Assembly (NCBI GenBank): GCA_963848115.1
Contig: CAWKCP010000025.1
Span: forward strand, 372,001 to 436,000
Direction: 5' to 3'
DNA: 64,000 nt
From: JAWKOK01 sp963848115
GTDB lineage: Bacteria; Chloroflexota; Anaerolineae; Caldilineales; Caldilineaceae
Under the pieces are notes generated by a model that was not told the DNA's origin, did no database searches, and saw nothing but the letters and a program-made list of their open reading frames with translations. Position numbers and translations under genes: made by a program. Below, piece by piece: positions 25,338 to 34,296 of the stretch. Position 1 is the stretch's first letter, and every line of letters starts with the position of its first letter.

Positions 25338-25425
25338 GCACAGGGTAATTCGCACAGGTAAAATGATCCACAAATATGGTACCATGATTGGGTCTACATA
25401 CTACCAGAATCGGGACAATATCGAC

Positions 25426-25944
25426 ATGGCAACCGCACCCCTTACACCGGCAGATCTGCAAGCGATCATCAATGAGCAAGGACTCCAAGCACGACTGATC
25501 AGCGACATCGGTGACACACCGACAGTTCCAGCAGCTGCGGAGGCATTGGGTGTCGAGAAAGAGCAGATCATCAAGACACTGCTCTTTCTCATCGAACGAC
25601 CGGGCGGGCCTGAGCGCACCGTTGAGCCGGTAGTGGTCATCAGCAACGGCGAGAGCCGCGTGGACAAGCGCTCGCTGGCCGACCATTTTGGCGTGGGCAA
25701 GAAGCGCGTGAAGCTCGCCCCCGCGGCGGTAGTGCTCGACTTGCTAGGCTATCCGGCAGGCGGTGTTCCGCCCATCGGCCATGGCACAAGGCTGGCGGTG
25801 ATTATCGACGCGTCGGTACGGGACACAGCCCAACGCACCGGCAGACCGCTCTACGGCGGCGGTGGCGATGAGCGAACAATGATGGAGATCGGTGTGGAGG
25901 AACTACAGGAGGTCACCCAAGGATTGGTGGTGTCAGTCAGTTGA
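25426..25944 (+). CDS. YbaK/EbsC-type aminoacyl-tRNA deacylase
   Basis: A 172-residue trans-editing domain that hydrolyses mischarged tRNAs. The family fold is visible from PADLQAIINEQGL through ALGVEKEQIIKTLLFLI (with the conserved Lys of the active site) to AGGVPPIGHGTRLAVIID, the diagnostic C-terminal motif. ATG 25426 (MATAPLTPADLQ) is preferred; an in-frame ATG at 25363 would add 21 residues not typical of the family. Which tRNA it edits (Pro, Cys or other) cannot be read from the sequence. Confidence 0.85.
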   Translation: MATAPLTPADLQAIINEQGLQARLISDIGDTPTVPAAAEALGVEKEQIIKTLLFLIERPGGPERTVEPVVVISNGESRVDKRSLADHFGVGKKRVKLAPAAVVLDLLGYPAGGVPPIGHGTRLAVIIDASVRDTAQRTGRPLYGGGGDERTMMEIGVEELQEVTQGLVVSVS

Positions 25945-25997
25945 AGGGATTATTGCCACAGATAGCACATCGGTGTCAAAAACATTGAAGCCACCGT

Positions 25998-26816
25998 CTA
26001 CTCGTGGACAATCACCAGCGTGCCGGGATCCTCGTCGGTGGGGCGCTGCCAGACCCGCTCACCGGCCCAGGTGGGTCCGGCCCAGTCGAAGAGCCACTTG
26101 GCGTCGGCATTCGTCATGTTGATGCAGCCGTGGCTCATGGGATTGCCGAAGTTATTATGCCAATAGGTGCCGTGGAAGCCGTAGTCTTCGTAGAAATATT
26201 GAACCCACTCAACATTGGGCAGAGAGTAGGCGTTGCCCAGTTCGGGGTTGCCGCCGGACATGGTCTGCGAACGTACTTTCACCCGAATGCGAAATTCACC
26301 GGTGACCGTGGGTGTGCGTGGCAGTCCGGACGAGATGATGAAGGCGCGTGTCGGCGCGCCGGACTCGTAGGCGAACAACATCTGCCCAGACAGATCAACC
26401 CGGATCCATTTATCCTCGTCGGGCATCTCAAAATCGGGCATAAACTTGTCAGTGGCAGGGATAAACGCAGTCGTGCGTGTGTTCACGTCGTCGACTATAG
26501 GACGCTTGATCAGCGGGCCGACCATTGGCCGACTGAAGGGCAACGGCGGTACAGCAGGCGGTCGATAGAAGGGAATGGTTACCGCCTCCTGCACCTGGTC
26601 TGCGACAGGTGAGTTGGCAACAGCGGAATTGACAACGGCGGATGCTGCCAATTCCGTCTGCGACGGATCGTTTGCCTGGCTCACCGACGGAAAGGCCAGC
26701 AACAACAGAACCGCAACAAAGCTGGCAACAGCAAACCCAACGACGGGCTTCAAATAGTTCAAACAAACGCGATCCACTGATCTTTGCGGATGGGCAAGCT
26801 CTGATGGGGTCGACAT
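25998..26816 (-). CDS. L,D-transpeptidase (YkuD) with N-terminal anchor
   Basis: An exported peptidoglycan cross-linking enzyme. The N-terminus has a basic stretch and a hydrophobic segment (FAVASFVAVLLLLAFPSVSQA) that is a signal peptide or anchor. A proline-rich linker follows, then a YkuD domain: WIRVDLSGQMLFAYESG, GEFRIRVKV, GFHGTYWHNNFG and the catalytic motif MSHGCINM with the nucleophile Cys. The ATG about 36 bases inside the longest frame is used because agagagg precedes it; the longer form would start at 26852. It shares the domain with the LysM protein at 28567, on the other side of xylB. Confidence 0.9.
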   Translation of the reverse strand: MSTPSELAHPQRSVDRVCLNYLKPVVGFAVASFVAVLLLLAFPSVSQANDPSQTELAASAVVNSAVANSPVADQVQEAVTIPFYRPPAVPPLPFSRPMVGPLIKRPIVDDVNTRTTAFIPATDKFMPDFEMPDEDKWIRVDLSGQMLFAYESGAPTRAFIISSGLPRTPTVTGEFRIRVKVRSQTMSGGNPELGNAYSLPNVEWVQYFYEDYGFHGTYWHNNFGNPMSHGCINMTNADAKWLFDWAGPTWAGERVWQRPTDEDPGTLVIVHE

Positions 26817-26989
26817 ATCCGCGGCCTCTCTTCCAGAACACAGACTGGACATAGTTGTGATAAAGTGAACGTTGATAGTGTATATATTTCCACAGATTCT
26901 ATCAAATTCTGTGTGCTTGCTTACGCCTTTTGTCTATAAACCGTAAAAAACTAACAATATAGCGCAATCAAAGCAAAGCGAGGTTGATT

Positions 26990-28486
26990 ATGCCCTACTT
27001 TATTGGAATCGACTCATCGACAACAGCGACAAAGGCCCTGCTCATGGATGAACAGGGCAGCGTAATCGGCGTGGCCGCGGCTGAATATTCGTTCGAAACG
27101 CCTCAACCGCTCTGGAGCGAACAGGCTCCGCAACTCTGGTGGGATGGCGCTGTCGAGAGCATTCGAGGCGTGCTGGGTGAAAGCGGCATCGATCCTGCCG
27201 AGGTCGCCGGCCTCGGCTTGACCGGCCAGATGCACGGCCTAGTATTGCTGGATGGCGACGGCAACGTGCTGCGCCCGTCGATCCTTTGGAACGATCAACG
27301 AACCGCAGCCCAGTGCGATACCATCCGCGAGCGTGTGGGACTCCAGCGGCTCATCAAGATCACCGGCAATGACGCCCTGACCGGCTTCACAGCGCCCAAG
27401 ATTCTTTGGGTCGCAGAGAATGAGCCGGATGTCTACGCCAAGGTCAAGCACATTCTGCTGCCCAAAGATTACCTGCGCTACAAGCTCACCGGCGTCATGG
27501 CTACCGACAAAGCAGGCGCCGGCGGCACGTTGCTCATCGATCTGGAGCGCCGCGACTGGTCGATGGAAATGCTTGAGATGCTGGACATCGATCCGGCCTG
27601 GATGCCGCCGACCCATGAAGGTCCGCAGATCACGGGTACACTCACAGAAGAAGCCGCGAATGCAACCGGCTTGCCTGCCAGTATGCCTGTGATGGCCGGA
27701 GGCGGCGACCAGGCGGCCGGAGCCGTGGGCGTCGGCGCGGTCAAGGAAGGCATTGTCGCGTTGACGCTGGGCACCTCCGGCGTGGTCTTTGCCAGCACAA
27801 ACAAACCATTCATCGAGCCGGACGGACATCTGCATGCCTTCCCCCACTCGGTTCCGGGACGCTGGCACCTGATGGGCGTCATGCTCTCGGCGGCCGGCAG
27901 CCTGCGTTGGTACCGTGATACCGTAGCGCCGGGCGTAGGTTTCGACGAATTGCTGGCGCCGGCTATCGATGTGCCCATCGGCAGCGAGGGATTGGTCTTC
28001 TTGCCCTACCTCACCGGAGAACGGACACCCCACCCCGATCCGCTGGCCCGTGGCTCGTTTGTCGGTCTGACGGTGCGTCACACCCAGCCGCATATGACCC
28101 GCTCCGTGATTGAAGGCGTGGCATTTGGTCTGCGCGACAGCTTCGAGCTAATGAAGGGTGCTGGTCTGTCGGAGATCAGACAGGTACGCGTCTCCGGCGG
28201 CGGCGCCCGCAGTCCGCTCTGGCGCCAGATCCTGGCCGATGTCTTCAACAGCGAGCTTGTCACCGTCAACACGACCGAAGGCGCAGCCTACGGTGCTGCG
28301 CTGTTGGCCGGCGTGGGGGCGGGTGTCTGGCCTGACGTTGAGACGGCCTGCGACAGCGTCATCGAGATCACCGGGCGCACAGTCCCCAATGCCGACGCTG
28401 TGGCAAAATATGAGCCAGTCTACCAGATCTACAGCAGCCTCTATCCCACACTCAAGTCGACCTTTGAAGCTTTGGCCGAGGTCTAA
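26990..28486 (+). CDS. xylB: Xylulokinase (FGGY family)
   Basis: It phosphorylates D-xylulose to xylulose-5-phosphate for entry into the pentose phosphate pathway. The 498 residues have the FGGY order: N-terminal phosphate loop IGIDSSTTATKALLMDEQG, then LTGQMHGLVLLD (the xylulokinase-type MHG motif), ILWNDQRT, AGGGDQAAGAVG, the second ATP-loop LTLGTSGVVFA and RVSGGGARSPLWRQI. ATG 26990 is used with gcgagg upstream; a TTG at 26984 is also in frame. A short palindromic pair (cacaga...tctgtg near 26891-26913) upstream might be a regulator site. No xylose isomerase is in view. Confidence 0.93.
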   Translation: MPYFIGIDSSTTATKALLMDEQGSVIGVAAAEYSFETPQPLWSEQAPQLWWDGAVESIRGVLGESGIDPAEVAGLGLTGQMHGLVLLDGDGNVLRPSILWNDQRTAAQCDTIRERVGLQRLIKITGNDALTGFTAPKILWVAENEPDVYAKVKHILLPKDYLRYKLTGVMATDKAGAGGTLLIDLERRDWSMEMLEMLDIDPAWMPPTHEGPQITGTLTEEAANATGLPASMPVMAGGGDQAAGAVGVGAVKEGIVALTLGTSGVVFASTNKPFIEPDGHLHAFPHSVPGRWHLMGVMLSAAGSLRWYRDTVAPGVGFDELLAPAIDVPIGSEGLVFLPYLTGERTPHPDPLARGSFVGLTVRHTQPHMTRSVIEGVAFGLRDSFELMKGAGLSEIRQVRVSGGGARSPLWRQILADVFNSELVTVNTTEGAAYGAALLAGVGAGVWPDVETACDSVIEITGRTVPNADAVAKYEPVYQIYSSLYPTLKSTFEALAEV

Positions 28487-28503
28487 CCGTCCGCGCTATG
28501 CAG

Positions 28504-28555
28504 GAAGCCAACAAAGAAGGGGAGTCGCATGCGACTCCCCTTCTTTGTTGGCTTC
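28504..28555. terminator. 52-bp perfect palindrome between convergent genes
   Basis: The sequence reads the same on both strands with no loop bases, centred between 28529 and 28530. It lies between xylB and the convergent LysM transpeptidase. It has short A and T stretches but no terminal T-run, so it may act as a bidirectional terminator or be a repeat. Confidence 0.75.
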
Positions 28556-28566
28556 TTGCGAAAAAT

Positions 28567-29676
28567 CTATTCGACGACCACCACTTCCGTTCCGTAGTCT
28601 GCCCACTTGAAGAGGATCTCTGCCTCTTCCGGCCGCATATTCACGCAGCCGTGGCTGGCAGGCGAACCGAAATTCGTATGCCAGTATGCGCCATGAATGG
28701 CATAACCGCTGTAAAAATACATGACCCAGGGGACATTGGGCAGATCATAGCCATCGCCCCACATGTGTTGAGTCTCATACTTTGTGCCGACCTCATATGT
28801 ACCAAGGACAGTCGGCGTGGCAGCCTTGCCTGTGCTGACGGTAGTGTGCATCACACGGAGATCGCCCTGATAGGCGCTCAACGTCTGGTCACTGAGATCG
28901 ACCTTAATCCAGCGTTTCCCATTGGCGGGCGCACCGGCAACTGCAATCGTTTTCTCGGTCCCTCTTGAAGGAGGGACCCGCAGCCGCTGACCGATAAAGA
29001 CAAAATTTGCATTAGGCAGACCATTGGCGACCAACAGTTCTTCAGTCCTCGTGTTGTAATATTCTGCAATTTCAGAAAGCGAGTCGCCAACACGCACGAC
29101 ATGAATGGCATTGGCAGGCTGAGGCTTAGCAAACCCTTCAGAAGGCCACTCAGCCATGACGGGCTCAACCCTTGCCGTCACCCGCAATGGCTGACCAACC
29201 CAGACGTGCTGAGGATTGCCAAGGCCGTTGAGTCGCATAATGTCATCAAGTGACATATCAAAATTGTGAGCGATGACCGATAACGAATCCCCACGCTGCA
29301 CCGTGTAATAGCCGTGGCTGGCCGGTAATTGGCCGCGCTCAGCACGCGCTCCGTAGGGATTGGCGATGCGGGAACCGGGCAGGATCAAGCGCTGTCCCGG
29401 TACGATAATGTTGGCGTCAATGATGTTGTTGACTGTTATCAGTTCGTCGACGTCGACGCCATGCCTGATGGCGATATCCGCCAGCCGCTCGCCACGGCCG
29501 ACGACATGGAAATCGTCGTAGTTGTAGGTTTCATTGGCCCGTACGATGCTCGGGGCCAACAAACCGACGACAATCAGGGATGCAACCAGACATCGAACAA
29601 GAACTACAGTCCGACTGGAGCCGACGATGCTCATGCTCTGGATCATTGCGGAGATACGACTAGACTTTGCAGACAT
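28567..29676 (-). CDS. L,D-transpeptidase with three LysM domains
   Basis: An exported cell-wall enzyme of 369 residues. A hydrophobic signal/anchor (VVLVRCLVASLIVVGLLAP) is followed by three LysM peptidoglycan-binding repeats: HVVGRGERLADIAIRHGVDV, YTVQRGDSLSVIAHNFDMSL and HVVRVGDSLSEIAEYYNTR. The C-terminal YkuD domain has WIKVDLSDQTLSAYQGD, AIHGAYWHTNFG and the catalytic ASHGCVNM. The ATG at 29676 (MSAKSSRIS) follows aaaggtg; a longer in-frame start at 29865 would place 63 non-family residues before the signal. It probably forms 3-3 cross-links. Confidence 0.92.
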   Translation of the reverse strand: MSAKSSRISAMIQSMSIVGSSRTVVLVRCLVASLIVVGLLAPSIVRANETYNYDDFHVVGRGERLADIAIRHGVDVDELITVNNIIDANIIVPGQRLILPGSRIANPYGARAERGQLPASHGYYTVQRGDSLSVIAHNFDMSLDDIMRLNGLGNPQHVWVGQPLRVTARVEPVMAEWPSEGFAKPQPANAIHVVRVGDSLSEIAEYYNTRTEELLVANGLPNANFVFIGQRLRVPPSRGTEKTIAVAGAPANGKRWIKVDLSDQTLSAYQGDLRVMHTTVSTGKAATPTVLGTYEVGTKYETQHMWGDGYDLPNVPWVMYFYSGYAIHGAYWHTNFGSPASHGCVNMRPEEAEILFKWADYGTEVVVVE

Positions 29677-30042
29677 CTCTTTCACCTTTCCCTTCCGGGC
29701 CTTTGGTCGATCCTGGCATTCTACTTTTGAGGCCCGGAATTTCGACACCAATAGTTGAGTAGGTTCGTCGTCAACGATGGATGGGGCTGATGCCAGTCCA
29801 CACATCTCATCGACAACTATGGTGCGCCAAGGGAAGGCCATCATCAGCGATTCTCGACGCGCCAAAACCGTAGAGTAAATCTGGGGGGTGCCGTCACAAC
29901 TCCGTCGGTGAAAGTCTTTTTGATATTTTCGTCAGCAGGGAAACGCTGAGGAGATTTGCGTGCGCTCCTGCCGACATGATACGGGTTGGAAAATCAGGTT
30001 GCGACGATGCATTGACAACAGGTGTCTGCCTGAATTTCCCAG
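29677..30042. other. Intergenic region upstream of the LysM transpeptidase
   Basis: No gene recognised beyond the optional N-terminal extension of the transpeptidase. A minus-strand TAGAAT near 29717-29722 could be its -10 box. No clear terminator of the tRNA-Leu transcript was found. Confidence 0.35.
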
Positions 30043-30123
30043 TAGGTCGGGTGGGATTCGAACCCACATGGGTCTCCCCAGTGGATTTTAAGTCCACCGC
30101 GTCTGCCATTCCGCCACCGACCC
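30043..30123 (-). tRNA. tRNA-Leu (anticodon UAA)
   Basis: On the minus strand it starts GGGTCGGTGGCGG and has the anticodon stem-loop gtgga-cttaaaa-tccac with TAA in the loop, a long variable arm (ggggagaccc) typical of leucine tRNA, and the T-arm gtgggttcgaatcccac. The acceptor closes with ccgacct (G-U at the first pair) and discriminator A. CCA is not encoded. Confidence 0.95.
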
Positions 30124-30396
30124 ACATAACCTGAATCTATTCTATGTCGTTAACGGAGCAGAGTCAACTCTTTTGAAATCAAGCGCAAACTAAATGCCGA
30201 TTTCGCGATAGCAGCGTACAAATCTGATTGTGACGTGCGTCACACACTGCTGTCTTGACTACGAATATGGTTTCTGATAGGGTCAGAAACTATATTCATC
30301 TGAACGCTTGAGATGAGTGTAATATGACCTGAGAATGTCGATTTTTCCAGGAAGATTTCGTGCTATCCACGTGACTTCCTGAAGAACCAGTGAACC

Positions 30397-30506
30397 TGCT
30401 GCAAAGGGCCTTTTCTTGACACGAATTTGCACAAATTATGTCTTGGCCCCAGAGAGTCGATTCGTGCGAATCTGTGCAAGTTCGTACCCGGCCCCAGTTT
30501 TGCAGC
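30397..30506. repeat. Foldback element upstream of the NFACT gene
   Basis: tgctgcaaa at 30397-30405 and tttgcagca at 30498-30506 are terminal inverted repeats; inside, acgaatttgcacaaatt and gaatctgtgcaagttcgt also pair. It occupies much of the 450-base gap between tRNA-Leu and the NFACT gene. The rest of the gap holds another imperfect hairpin (ccaggaag...cttcctgaa near 30349-30383) and short cgtgtaatttcgtg words near 30525-30555, but no gene. Confidence 0.6.
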
Positions 30507-30574
30507 AACATATCCGTTTTTTCGTGTAATTTCGTGTTCCTTCGTGGATCATCGTTGCTCAGGAGCCTGCCGAC

Positions 30575-32306
30575 ATGCATTTTGATGCCCTGACCCTGGC
30601 CTGCATAACCCAAGAACTGCAAGAGACTGTCGCCGGTGGGCGCGTGCAACAGGTCATGCTCGTTGACGACTTCAGCATTGGGCTGGAAATCTACGCCGAG
30701 CGCCAACGGCACTATCTGCAGATCTCGGCTCAGCCGACCGAGAGTCGTGTCTTCCTGAGCAGCCGCAAGCTGCGCAGAGGCGCGGACCAACAGTCACCAC
30801 TGCTGTTACTGCTTCGCAAGTATGTACGCGGTAGCAGGGTCGCTTCTATCAGGCAGCCCGATCCGCTGGAGCGTGTGCTGCGCATCGAATTGGATCATCC
30901 TGAGCAAGGCGTTACCACCCTGCTGGCCGAGCCGATGGGTCGCAGTGCCAACCTGATTCTATTGGGCCCTGAAGATCGAGTGCTGGAGAGCGTGCGGCGT
31001 GTCCATGCCCACGAAGGCCGCACCGTGTTGCCCAATCAACCTTACACAGCCCCGCCTCCTCAGCAGAAGTTGCCGCCGTTCGACGATGGCAGCCCAGATT
31101 ACTACGCGCAATTCTCTCAAGTCACGCAATCTGATGATCTGCTTTGGAAAGCCCTCGTGCGCGAGGTCGCCGGCATCAGCCCAAGCCAGGCGCGGGAAGT
31201 GGCCTGGCGGGCCACAGGTCAAACCCAGGTCAGGGCAACTCAGGCCAACCTGCTGGCTGTCATGCAGGCGCTCCAAGAACTGTGGGCTCCGCTAGACTCA
31301 GGCCAATGGGAGCCAGGTGTCTGGGTTGAGGATGGTCGTGTGGTCGGGTTCTCGGCCTACACTGCTCACTTCCGGGGACGGTTTGAGCCGACACAGAGCG
31401 CAAGCAGCGCTGTAGAGCAATACTTCGATGCGAAGCAGGAGGGCGATGCAGATGCCTACGCCGCCCAGCGAAAGGAGATTGCACTGCTATTGCGTCGAGC
31501 GATCAAGCGAGTGGATCGGCGTATCGATGCATTGGCCAAGGATGTCCCCGAACCGGGCGAGGTCGAACAGATCCGCAGCCAGGCCGAATGGTTGCTGGCC
31601 ATGAGCAGCCAGATCGAGCCGGGACAGCAGATATTGGAAGTTGATCTAGGCGATGAAGTGATGCAGATTGCGCTGGATACTGAGCGAACACCGATCAAAC
31701 AGGCTGAGCGATCTTTTCAAGCGCGCACGCAAGCTGGAGCGTGCGGCCGAGTTTGCGCCTAAACGACGCGCCAAGCTAAGGAGCGATCGAGACTACTTGG
31801 ACCAACTCGAGATCGATTTGTCTATGGCCGAAAGCCAGCCTGAGATTGTGGGCGTACGAGAGGAATTACGCGCCATGAATCTGCTCTCGCCCCAGCAACA
31901 ACGGGGCAAGAAGCAACGATCAGCGCCGGCCGGTCGGCCGCTTCGGTTTGACAGCAGGCGAGGTTTCGAAATTCTCGTCGGCAAGAATGCGCGACAGAAT
32001 GAAAAGATCACCTTCGATACGGCCCACAGCGATGACTTCTGGCTTCATATCCGGGGAATGCCCGGCGCTCATGTTGTGGTGCGCCGCCGCGGCAGCGATG
32101 TCGATGACGGGACTCTGGAGGAGGCGGCTCAACTGGCGGCCTACTATTCCAAAGCGCGCGGGGAGCGCAATGCGGAGGTCATTATTGCGCGCAGGCGATC
32201 GGTCAATCGCATTGCCGGGGGACGGCCAGGCCAAGTGTCAGTCCGCAATGAAGAGACAATTATCGTACCCGCAGTTCTGCCGGAGACCGTCAGTAAAGTC
32301 GAGTGA
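30575..32306 (+). pseudogene. NFACT/RqcH-family ribosome quality control protein, single-base frameshift
   Basis: RqcH-type proteins bind stalled 50S-peptidyl-tRNA complexes and add C-terminal alanine tails. The N-terminal NFACT-N domain shows MHFDALTLACITQELQE and AEPMGRSANLILLGPEDRVL; a coiled coil follows; the C-terminal NFACT-R domain has RGFEILVGKNARQNEKIT and DDFWLHIRGMPGAHVVVR. The first frame breaks after KQAER; deleting one T near 31712 gives KQAERLFKRARKLERAAEF and a 576-residue protein. Its start ATG at 30575 has aggag about nine bases upstream. All domains are otherwise intact. Confidence 0.88.
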
Positions 32307-32333
32307 AAGCAGCGCAACAAGATTCGTCCTTTT

Positions 32334-32404
32334 GATCCACGAAGGGTCACAAAGGGTCACGAATGAAACCCATAATTCGTAACCCTTTGTGACCCTTCGT
32401 GATC
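32334..32404. terminator. Long near-perfect hairpin at the end of NFACT
   Basis: About 30-bp arms (32334-32364 and 32375-32404) built from acgaagggtcacaaagggt and its complement, loop of about 10 bases. It lies between convergent genes and belongs by sequence style to the cgtgaa/ttcgtg repeat group near 30525. Confidence 0.65.
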
Positions 32405-32427
32405 GGTTTCCCCAGTTGGCATCCGGC

Positions 32428-32892
32428 CTAGAAGTCGATCTCGATGTTGCCACGGCGCTCCCGACGGGTCCGGCTATCGACCTCGTTTATTCTACAGGAC
32501 TCGGCACGCGACAGGATATCGTTGAGGACTGCCCGGACTGCCAGAATCCCTTCCCGACGGGCGGCATACGCGTGGATCCAGAACTCCTCGGAGAGGCCCA
32601 GATCATTGTGACGAAGCTCACCAATCAGACCAGTTGCGCCATCCAGCAGCCAGCCAATCGGACTGAACGCGCTCTCGCGTTCGCTTGCCGGTTGTCGTGT
32701 CGGCAGATCCCCATAATCAGGCGTATACGGCGCTGCAGCCGCTCGGGAACGGGCGCTCTTGACACCAACCGCCTGATCGACACGGTTCGCTACTTCAATC
32801 TCAAACGACTGTACGTCCTCAACGACATCAGAACCGGTTTCTGGTAAGCCAGTCTCAGATGTACCTCTCCTAGGTGAATCAATCTCAGCCAT
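32428..32892 (-). CDS. Hypothetical protein
   Basis: A 154-residue protein of unknown family. It has an acidic N-terminal third, a low-complexity stretch (RSRAAAAPYTPDYG) and a more ordered C-terminal half (GWLLDGATGLIGELRHNDLG, then FWIHAYAARREGILAVRAVL). The ATG at 32892 has aagagaga nine bases upstream, and no competing frame on the other strand is credible. It is downstream of, and on the same strand as, the FemAB-like gene, about 55 bases away. Confidence 0.55.
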   Translation of the reverse strand: MAEIDSPRRGTSETGLPETGSDVVEDVQSFEIEVANRVDQAVGVKSARSRAAAAPYTPDYGDLPTRQPASERESAFSPIGWLLDGATGLIGELRHNDLGLSEEFWIHAYAARREGILAVRAVLNDILSRAESCRINEVDSRTRRERRGNIEIDF

Positions 32893-32946
32893 GCCGACTC
32901 ATCTCTCTTCCGTCTGCGGCTAATCTCCAGGTACGCAGTCGCGTCA

Positions 32947-34107
32947 TCAATGTGACACGATGACACGCATGACTTGGTAATCCTTACTGCCGAAACGATA
33001 TTTATATGCCTCATCGCCCTGCATAAAGTCAAATCGAGTGCCGCCGGTGGCTATCGTATACTGAATGCAGTAGGCTAGCAATACCCAGCCCGGGCTCAAA
33101 TGAGAATAAGCGTCCGGATCATAGCCGGAGTTGTAGAGCAGGTAGCGTTTTTCATACTCAAAACCGAAAAGCGCAGCCGCCTTTTCACCATTGATGGTCA
33201 GAAACCACATACGCAGATAGCCCGCATCAAACATGGTGCGAGCGGCTGCCATAAAGAAACGATGCATCTCCGGCGTCATGAACTCAGATTTGTCCTCACG
33301 GCTGGCGCGCTGTAGAGCAATGAAGTCATCGACTTCCGCCTCTAGACAATGTTCGGGCCCAACCATGTAAAAACCGATATCCGCCTCTCGTTCAGCACGA
33401 CGCTGCTTGCGCCGGATCTCGTGGCGCTGCTTCTTGTCGACTTGCTCGGAGAGATATGTATCATAGTGGGCAGGAAGATCAAACTGAGGGGCGACATCCT
33501 CCCGGAACACCTCAATCTTCGTTGCCCGGCGTTCGGCCTGTTGTGCAAATTCTCGGTAGGTCAGGCTGTCTTCCGGCAGATTGCACAGATCCAGAAAGTC
33601 CCACTCTGGAGCGGCATCGCTGTAGAGCCACTTCAGCAGCGAAGATGAAACCGCAGCCTCCCATCCGCTGGCGATGATGAGATCCAGATAGTCGCTAACC
33701 TCAATACATCCGACCAGGCTGAAACGCCGTTTCCCCGCGGTTTCACCCGATTCATCCTCGAACAAGTAGAGAGGCGCGATGCCGATCAATTCGCCTGACT
33801 GAGGTCGCCGGAAGGCAACGAGCCAGAGTTCTCCATGGCCCAGATGACGCCACCAAGTTGTCTGCCATTCGTAGGTGAGAAAGATGGTGTTGCTGCGTGA
33901 TGAACGGACTAGCTCATTCCATTCGCGAGCTAAGCGCTCGAAGCCGATAGGCGTCTCATCGACATTGCTGACGTCCGGTCCGTAGACAATACAGTCCAGT
34001 TCCTCAAGCGCTTCCGCGGTGCGAGATCCCCCATCGGCAAGACGCCCAGCGGATTTCGGCACAGCCTCATGTGGTTTTTCCGTACAAGCACACGGTGTCT
34101 GCATCAT
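32947..34107 (-). CDS. GNAT/FemAB-like acyltransferase (Acetyltransf_6, CelD type)
   Basis: A 386-residue double-GNAT protein of the type found beside polysaccharide and cell-wall genes. Visible features are WNELVRSSRSNTIFLTYEW near the N-terminus, HEIRRKQRRAEREADI in the middle and the C-terminal GNAT core YLRMWFLTINGEKAAALFGF with YNSGYDPDAYSHLSPGWVLL and GGTRFDFMQGDEAYKYRFG, characteristic of this family. The start at the double ATG (34107/34104) is chosen because aaggagt is three to six bases upstream; the open frame to 34248 is unlikely to be used. Substrate unknown. Confidence 0.8.
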   Translation of the reverse strand: MMQTPCACTEKPHEAVPKSAGRLADGGSRTAEALEELDCIVYGPDVSNVDETPIGFERLAREWNELVRSSRSNTIFLTYEWQTTWWRHLGHGELWLVAFRRPQSGELIGIAPLYLFEDESGETAGKRRFSLVGCIEVSDYLDLIIASGWEAAVSSSLLKWLYSDAAPEWDFLDLCNLPEDSLTYREFAQQAERRATKIEVFREDVAPQFDLPAHYDTYLSEQVDKKQRHEIRRKQRRAEREADIGFYMVGPEHCLEAEVDDFIALQRASREDKSEFMTPEMHRFFMAAARTMFDAGYLRMWFLTINGEKAAALFGFEYEKRYLLYNSGYDPDAYSHLSPGWVLLAYCIQYTIATGGTRFDFMQGDEAYKYRFGSKDYQVMRVIVSH

Positions 34108-34118
34108 CGGACTCCTTA

Positions 34119-34150
34119 TTGGCATCACCCAAAATTGGCATGACCCAAAA
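34119..34150. repeat. 16-bp tandem repeat upstream of the FemAB-like gene
   Basis: ttggcatcacccaaaa (34119-34134) is followed directly by ttggcatgacccaaaa (34135-34150), one mismatch. The pair lies just upstream of the ribosome site of the minus-strand gene, a suitable place for an operator. Confidence 0.55.
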
Positions 34151-34296
34151 TATGGTGAGTAGAATGCATACGCAAACGGCGCTGCCGGAACAGCGCCTGC
34201 AAAAGTATAGCGTAGGAAAAGGTCGACAACAAGTGAGGGATGTTCCACTGAGATCAGCGTGATCTCAGCGGAAGGGCTTGTGCCGGCAAGAGCCGA

